Positions 58,004 through 64,000 of a stretch of 64,000 nt of DNA are shown in pieces. Positions within the stretch are counted from its first letter, which is position 1; every line of letters begins with the position of its first letter. Both the position numbers and the translations under genes were made by a program. This stretch comes from Cladochytrium replicatum (Eukaryota > Chytridiomycota > Chytridiomycetes > Cladochytriales > Cladochytriaceae), in assembly GCA_025526935.1 (NCBI GenBank), contig JAHLKD010000114.1, forward strand, positions 62,001 to 126,000, read 5' to 3'. Below the pieces are notes generated by a model. It was given only the letters and a program-made list of their open reading frames with translations. It ran no database searches and was not told the DNA's origin.

Positions 58004-60634
58004 ATGGTCGCAGTCGAAGATAGACACGCACTTCAGGCCCGCATCAACGCGGACCTCACCATCCCTGCTGATCTGCAGGCGGAGAATGGTGCCATCAACC
58101 CACAGGTATTTTGCTTCCACATCGCAGTTCGACCAGATCTGTAACACTTGTCGTGGATAGGGCTTCTCTGTTTTCGACCATGACCAACTGGCCATGGCCA
58201 ACAACATCGCCCAGCAGTTGATGCATGCAGCTAACGACCACCCCGACGCCCCCATGTCGGTAAGGAACCAGATATTCCCTGAAAATTGAATTTGAGGTCT
58301 GACGCCTCGAATCAGGCTGTCATTGACGTCGTTGAGCGAATGCTAAAGGACGATGTCAATGACAACGAGGCTGTTCGTTATGCGTTGATGTTGTTCGTAA
58401 CTCGTATGTAGTTCCAAGTCAGAAGATGTGGTACGTCTCATTGGTTCTACCATAGACTCGCCTGTTGCACAAAGTCTGGGTATCAAGATCCCTTCCCTGA
58501 GTGCCCGTGCATCCACTCAAGCCATCCCCGTTACAACCTCCGTCCCTGCGCCCAACCCCAACTACGACACCGAAGTCGCGCTCAACTACTGGCGCGAAGA
58601 TGTCAACCTGAACGAGCATCACGAGCACTGGGTGAGTGTTTTCGCTTTTTGGTCGTCGAAAATCACTCAATTACTTCGTTGTAAGCACATCGTTTACCCT
58701 GGCGGAGGCATTCCCAATCCCAGGAACCCGTCTCAAATGTTTGTTTTCTGCCCATGGTGTATATATGTTGTACTAATTGTGCCGAAAAAATAGGCGGACG
58801 AAAGATCGTCAGGGTGAGCTCTTTGTTTTCATGCACCAGCAGATGATTGCCCGCTACAATGCCGAGCGCATTTCGAACGGCATCGAGCTTCTCCAGCCCA
58901 TCAAGGATCTAGGCCAATCGCTTCCTGGTGACGTTCCCGATGCGAACCTTCGATACTCTGGAAAGTCGTTCTCCGCTCGTAAGAACGGCCTCAAATTGGC
59001 CGACCTTGGCGCAAAGGGTCAGCGCGGATACCTTCCAGTTGCTTCTTTGGAGCAGAGCCGCACCCGTATCCTTGAGGCGATCAAGGCAGGAAAGTTCCAG
59101 AACGGTACCCCAATCACGGCCGATCTTCTCGGATCCACTTTGGAATCAAACGTTGGCAGCGTGGACGCGAGCTACTACGGAAACTTGCATAACATGGGCC
59201 ACGTCATTATTTCCTACTTGTCTGACCCGCAAAACTACCAGAACGCCAACGTCACCCCCGGATTGGTATGGACATACGAAGAGCGGAAAAAAACTTTTGA
59301 CTGATTGATCTTAACCTGTGTAGATGTACACTACAAGAACTGCGGTCCGCGACCCGGTGTTCTGGATGTGGCATGGCCTTATTGACAACCTGTTCGCGAC
59401 GTGGCAGGACGCCCAGCCGCCGAACAAGTTCGACGACGCTCCCCACGTTCAGATCCGCAAAACTAAAAACGGCCCAGCTTTCCACTCCCAAGATGTGATC
59501 CTTGTTTACAAGGACGTTCTCGAAGCTAAGGGCGTCAAGGTGGACGACGACTCAGCACTCTCGGCATGGGCTGAGCAGACGTTCGGTGGTGCCAACTGGG
59601 ACGCCGAGCCTAACCCCGAGTTCTCCACTCGCACTCTGGAGACCGAGTTCCGCCAGCGCCAGTTCACCAACGTCAGCGATGATGGATCGACAGAGACGAT
59701 CACCTACCTGTACCCTCGCGAGTACTTCTACTTCTTCCGGGTCGAGAACACCACCGCGAACCCGATCGACGTGACCCTCCGGGTCTCTATGGCTCCCGCC
59801 CCCCTCGCCGAGGACCGCCGTGCGTACTTTGAGATGGACAAGTTCATCACCACCATCCCCGCCAGCTCCAAAAAGGTTGTTGTCCGTCGATGCGACGAGG
59901 CTTCGGTGATCCGCAAGCCCGCCCAGAAGACCGTGGAGCAGATGGATGACCGTCGGGACGAAGACGACGGTCTCGACCGTGCTGGCGACCAATACTGCGA
60001 CTGCGGCTGGCCGTTCAACATGCTCGTTCCCAGGGGTACCGACGCCGGCCTCGGTTTCGTCCTCTCAGTCCTCGCAACCGACGCCGCCATCGACCGCGTC
60101 CCGCTGAAATCCGGCTGCGGCTCCATGAGCTTCTGCGGTGCCAAGGACAAGTACCCCGACACCCGCGAGATGGGCTACCCCTTCAACCGTCCCTTCCCCA
60201 GCGGCATCTCCAACGCCGTCGCCTCGGTCGGCGCGTGGGCCGCCACGGACGTGCTGGTCAAGTTCAACCCCCAGGGCTTCTCGAAGAAGCTCGGCCAGAA
60301 CGCGCCTCAACCGATCGCGATCCCGCGTGAGCTCCCGCTGCCTGGCAGCGCACCGGTTTCGGCTGCACCGCACACGACGGAGAACACGCGCACGCTGGCG
60401 AACGGAGACGTGGAGACTGTGCGCACTGAGATTCTGCCGGATGGATCGCGCAAGACCACCCGCACGATCCAGCGCAAGGTTCCGAAGGGGACGCAGCCCC
60501 CGTGGGACACAAGCAAGCCTGGAGTCGTGAGCAAGCAGATCATCACGGACGAGCTTGGAAGGAAGGTCGAGGTGACTGAGAGCATCCAGGAAAACGGAGT
60601 GAAGAAGGTCGTTCGCAATATTCTTCCGCACTAA
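58004..60634 (+). CDS. Arthropod-type phenoloxidase (hemocyanin/prophenoloxidase superfamily)
   Basis: Seven exons: 58004-58105, 58161-58259, 58316-58403, 58456-58631, 58686-58738, 58794-59265 and 59324-60634 (766 residues). An all-helical N-terminal domain precedes the type 3 copper centre. The CuA site is NEHHEHW|HIVYP across an intron (His ~152, 156) plus FMHQQMIARYNAERISNG (His ~187). The CuB site is LHNMGHVIISYLSDP (His ~305, 309) and RDPVFWMWHGLIDN (His ~347). These are the diagnostic motifs of arthropod prophenoloxidases and hemocyanins, not of ordinary fungal tyrosinases. The third domain is immunoglobulin-like (FRVENTTANPIDVTLRVSM; CDCGWPFNMLVPRG). A C-terminal extension carries two similar strands (NGDVETVRTEILPDGSRKTT; KVEVTESIQENGVKKV). 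It should oxidise phenols to quinones, for melanin or cross-linking. No signal peptide is seen. Confidence 0.9.
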
Positions 60635-60979
60635 GCGGGGAGTGGAGTTTTGTGTTGGGCGGTGAACTTTCACACCAAAAAGGGAGATTTTTTTGTGTTC
60701 AATTGTGCGGTCTGGAAGATCTTGCGATGTTTTATTTGTTTGCCTATGCTATGGCGTTGAATTGTGTCAGTAAAAATATAGCAGCAGATGTTTTATTTTG
60801 CTTCATCGATTCCATCCGCAGACCGCACACAGTTTCCCACGGTGAGACCCGTGGCGCCGCGCATGTTGATTACCTCCGCCAAAAATTTGACTTTGGGAGT
60901 GCTGGGAATTAATTTTTAAGCCCGACCCACAGGCAACAAGCGTCCCCTCAGGGATCTTTGACTCTTTTGCAAGCTGTGG
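60635..60979. other. Short intergenic region
   Basis: The 3' flank of the phenoloxidase and promoter of the 7TM-RGS gene. No gene seen. Confidence 0.5.
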
Positions 60980-63370
60980 ATGAGCTCTTCCAGAAATGGC
61001 TTTCTTTCCCTTCCCGGACAGGCTGGCTACCAGCTGATCGTGCTTTGTGTCTTCGAAGCGTACGTATGACAGTATGCCAGAGAGGACTGGCAACACTTTC
61101 TCTGGATCTCCACAAGATTTACTAACTCAGTCCATTTGATCACTGCCAACAGGGTCGTGATAGTGTTTACGATCTGGTTCATTGCATGGAGGATGAAGTA
61201 CTCCATCCGTGTGCGGGGGGTGGGGCTCATCGTTGCGCAGACGATCTTTGGATTATTCGCAAACGTGACGCTTAATCTCAGCGGGATGTTTCGCAACTCG
61301 TTTCCATGTGTGTGGTAAGTTCAATGGATTGCAACATGGGATGTCCGCATCTGCTTTAATGCAGTGCTCCAAACAGGCCACTGCTGGGTCAAATGCTCGG
61401 AATCTGTCTTGCTGGTGCGACGATCGCTGCGAGGACGATTCGGTTGAAAGAGATCTACTATTTCCATCAGGGCTCGATTGAGAGGTACACCGAGTTCAAT
61501 ATGGAGCGTTCTGCCACGCTGGAGCGGAATGCCATATCGAGGCAATCGCACTACACGGAAGGTTTCAATTTCGGAGATGATGCACCGCTCATGGATTCAG
61601 GGGTGAAACAGTTCATGGAGGCACGATACAACATCGAGAAAAGGGCCAATCGAAAGGTGAAGGGTCTACGAGATCGGACCGATTGTATTTAAACAATGAT
61701 ATCTTCGAAGGCTTGGTTCCTTGTTATTGGAGCACTTGCGATAAACACCACTTACTGCGTGATCGCTATCATTGTGGACGGACGTCTGGTCGCAAAGGAC
61801 CTCTTTGCTCCACTCGACTTTAAGGCAGTGCGCGGCAAGCCTGGGCTCACTCGCCGTGGTTTGGACTGCCCGGCAATTACTTACTGGGCCTTCTATCCGG
61901 GATATGTGTAAAGTTTGCCGTCTCAACCTCATGCATCATGCAACTGAACAGATCATCTTGTAGGGTTATCGTCTTTATGGCTGTGATAGGCACTCCATTG
62001 TCCCTTTGGGGAATTCGACGATTGCGCGACACCTACGGAATGCGCGTCGACTTGTTCATCAATCTCTTGCTGGCTGGTCCCAGCTTTGCCCTTCCATTCT
62101 TGGCACAGTTCTTGCTCAGAAACGTTCTGAATGCTGACATGCTTTCTTGGTTTGGAGCCGGCCTTGGAATGTACATCATGCACGGGTTGAACCATCTAAC
62201 TGCGGTTATCCTCCCAATTTGCGTTAACGTGCGGGATTTGTGGAAGACGAAGAAGCTCTCGATCAACATGGAGTCATTCACCAAAGTTCTTGAAGATCCC
62301 GCGCTCTTCTCCATCCTCAGAGAATTTGCTGTGCGAGGTTTGGAGCTTCTTAATAGGTGGGGTTTAATTTTTCGCTCACCCCTGTCTTTCCCAGATCTCT
62401 GTACAGAGCAGATCATCTTCTTGGAGGAACTCAAGATCCTGAAAGCCAAAGTTGCCATCGTCCAGCGACAAAATCAAAGCACATCGCCCTTACGTATCCC
62501 TTCACTCCCAACCAGCCCCGAATATACCCCTATTCCCGATGAACCACCCACCCCAGTCATCTACATGCCCGAAAACCTTTCCACCTCACCGTATCGTTCC
62601 GTTGACCGATCGGGTACAATCCCACCCATGTTCAGTAACACTTTTGCCCCGCCAACAAACGCCAATCCCGAAACCGCCGATCAGGCCCAATTCGCCCAAG
62701 TTCTTTACAGGAGACTTGCCCACGGCTATTTCCTCCCGCCTTCAAGCCAGAGAGGAATTCCTCCCGATCCTCGAAACAATGGCGAAGAACCTCAGCGCTG
62801 GTCGCCAGCCGCAGCTGTGCGGCGGTCTTTCCAGCTCTGGACGTCCGCCGTGAGCACTCGCCCTGGAGGCAGCGCTCGCGCAACACGAGCAATGACACCT
62901 TCGCGAATGTCTTCGGCACGCGGAACCACCGTAACTATTGAGGTGGACCTAATTCCAGAGTCCCTCAGGTCGCACTTCAGAACTCTGTGCGATGTTTTCG
63001 TCCGGATTGGATCTCCGATGGAACTGAACCTGTCAGGCGCGGTTCGAAGACAGTGCGTTGAGGCCGTTGATTTGGGAGAGTTCTCCATTGATATGTTCGA
63101 TGGTCCAAGGTAAGGAAAACAAAATTTGGTGTTTCACGGTTTAAATGGTTCGCTGCCCTGGTTTCAAAAGGGACGAGGTTATTCGCAGCTTGGTAAGATG
63201 AACCACGATTCTTTTCCTAAAAAATGTACTAATTTTATTTTACGTTTATCAAGTTCGAAAACACGTTCCCAAAACTGGTGGCTTCCATAAGGTCGAGGCT
63301 GAAAGTCAAACGGAATGTAGATCCCAAGGATTCTGCCAAACTAGTGACTGACGCAATCATTGTCGTGTGA
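60980..63370 (+). CDS. Seven-transmembrane protein with a divided RGS domain
   Basis: Eight exons: 60980-61059, 61153-61314, 61365-61656, 61711-61907, 61964-62337, 62395-63109, 63171-63192 (22 bases) and 63254-63370 (652 residues). Seven helices are visible (YQLIVLCVFEAVVIVFTIWF; GLIVAQTIFGLFANVTLNL; LLGQMLGICLAGATIAA; AWFLVIGALAINTTYCVIAI; VVIVFMAVIGTPLSLW; LFINLLLAGPSFALPFLAQF; WFGAGLGMYIMHGLNHL). An RGS domain follows. Its first part is SFTKVLEDPALFSILREFAVR|DLCTEQIIFLEEL. About 150 disordered residues then intervene, and the second part is LCDVFVRIGSPMELNLSG, SIDMFDGPRDEVIRSLFENT and FPKLV. RGS domains speed GTP hydrolysis by G-alpha. A 7TM-RGS layout recalls plant RGS1 and fungal GprK-type proteins, so it is probably a plasma-membrane regulator of G-protein signalling. 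Confidence 0.85.
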
Positions 63371-64000
63371 TTCAAGATACTATTGCACTCCCCCACTTGC
63401 TCCACTCCGCCAAGCTCCAAATGCGCTCTCTTGCAACTTCGATTTCTTGGATGACCATTACTGTGATACGCTGTTCCCCCTTGATAGGAGATAATCTTGG
63501 TTCCTGCGATTCTACTTGGCAGGAAGAGTTTCGGTTCCCTTTAGGTGATGATCATTGGGTTTGCAATTTTTTAATTTGTTTAACTATTTTAGTTTTCTTG
63601 AAAAGTCCTCTGTCAGCTTGTCTGACGGCAGACCATCAGTGTTATTGACTTATGGTAACAGCATAACATACAATTTGAGCAGGTCTCGGTGCTTTTCTAG
63701 TCTCATAACTATTCCATTGTTAAGTTAGTGTCGGAGTATTGCCGGACCAATAATCCCGAAAGTCGTTGAAATAAAGGCCTTATAAAGATTCGAATGGTTT
63801 GCGCTCAACCTGGCAAGGCATTAGAAGAATCAAGTCACGGGCCACCATGGGCAATGTAATCACGAGAAGAATTTGGTTTATGGTGGTTGTGAAGGGAAGC
63901 AACGTCCTGTAGCTTCATCATGGAAACGTGGAGAACTTCAAATATGTGGCCGAACAGAATTTACGTGTGAAACTGGGACCGTTCGGTTATGTCACCAGCT
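63371..64000. other. Intergenic sequence to the window end
   Basis: No gene supported. A 21-codon frame with a very good start context (gccaccATGGG, 63847) is too short to defend. Confidence 0.4.

Noticed and set aside
58004-58105. Idea that the phenoloxidase has a secretion signal
   Set aside because: The N-terminus (MVAVEDRHALQARIN) has no hydrophobic core; arthropod prophenoloxidases also lack one.
63847-63912. 21-codon frame with ideal start context and MGN start
   Set aside because: Too short to separate from chance; no conservation data.
1-64000. CRISPR arrays, rRNA genes, tRNA genes
   Set aside because: I looked for regularly spaced repeats and for T-arm-like motifs with matching stems and found none that hold up; a tRNAscan-type search could still find a tRNA I missed.

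Overview
The window looks like nuclear DNA of a zoosporic (chytrid-type) fungus. Protein-coding genes are dense and lie on both strands. They are split by many short introns of about 50-70 nt with GT..AG ends. The gene set is fungal: a velvet regulator, an F-box protein, a DH-BAR-SH3 RhoGEF, a 7TM-RGS protein, cytochrome c1 and prefoldin subunit 4. A few families are less usual for fungi, namely an arthropod-type phenoloxidase and a PAPS transporter. The phylum is inferred from gene content and intron style, not from a marker gene. All calls come from reading the sequence; no database search was run.

Layout. Bases 1-2023 hold a tandem family of small PQ/Y-rich membrane proteins: one cut by the window edge, one intact, one decayed. 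Bases 2190-8262 are a transposon graveyard: a broken Ty1/copia reverse transcriptase (-), a LINE fragment with zinc knuckle and endonuclease (+), a LINE reverse transcriptase fragment (-), and an AT-hook/SANT-like ORF (-). Then come a velvet factor (8886-10417, +) and a 13-exon charged protein with two internal tandem duplications (11146-14247, +). A short telomere-type repeat (14333-14357) lies before a membrane-anchored GH26-like glycosidase (14416-15948, +). It is followed by the F-box protein, the RhoGEF, and a large NACHT NTPase with a beta-propeller-like C-terminus (23330-28096, -).

The middle holds two tandem eight-helix membrane proteins (28381-31751, -), a second GH26-like gene (32389-34088, +), a cationic amino-acid transporter (35445-37325, +), a small unknown ORF, a ZNF277-like zinc-finger protein and a single-pass membrane protein. 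Next are an NDUFA9/Coq11-like dehydrogenase (43447-44921, -), a metallothionein (45180-45428, -) and a GNAT acetyltransferase (-).

The right part carries a methyltransferase-ATP-grasp fusion (48268-50948, +), a SLC35B2-like PAPS transporter (51250-52756, -), a wrecked ankyrin-OSBP gene (53092-55030, +), prefoldin 4 (+), cytochrome c1 (-), the phenoloxidase (58004-60634, +) and a 7TM-RGS protein with a divided RGS domain (60980-63370, +).

Functionally this is mostly a mixed housekeeping and signalling neighbourhood, not an operon or an obvious biosynthetic cluster. The strongest leads for new biology are the methyltransferase-ATP-grasp fusion, the hemocyanin-fold phenoloxidase, the putatively myristoylated NLR-like NTPase, and the two GH26-like enzymes with an EF-hand-like loop. 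Exon models were built by joining frames at GT..AG sites so that total length is a multiple of three and conserved motifs are restored. They are predictions without transcript support.
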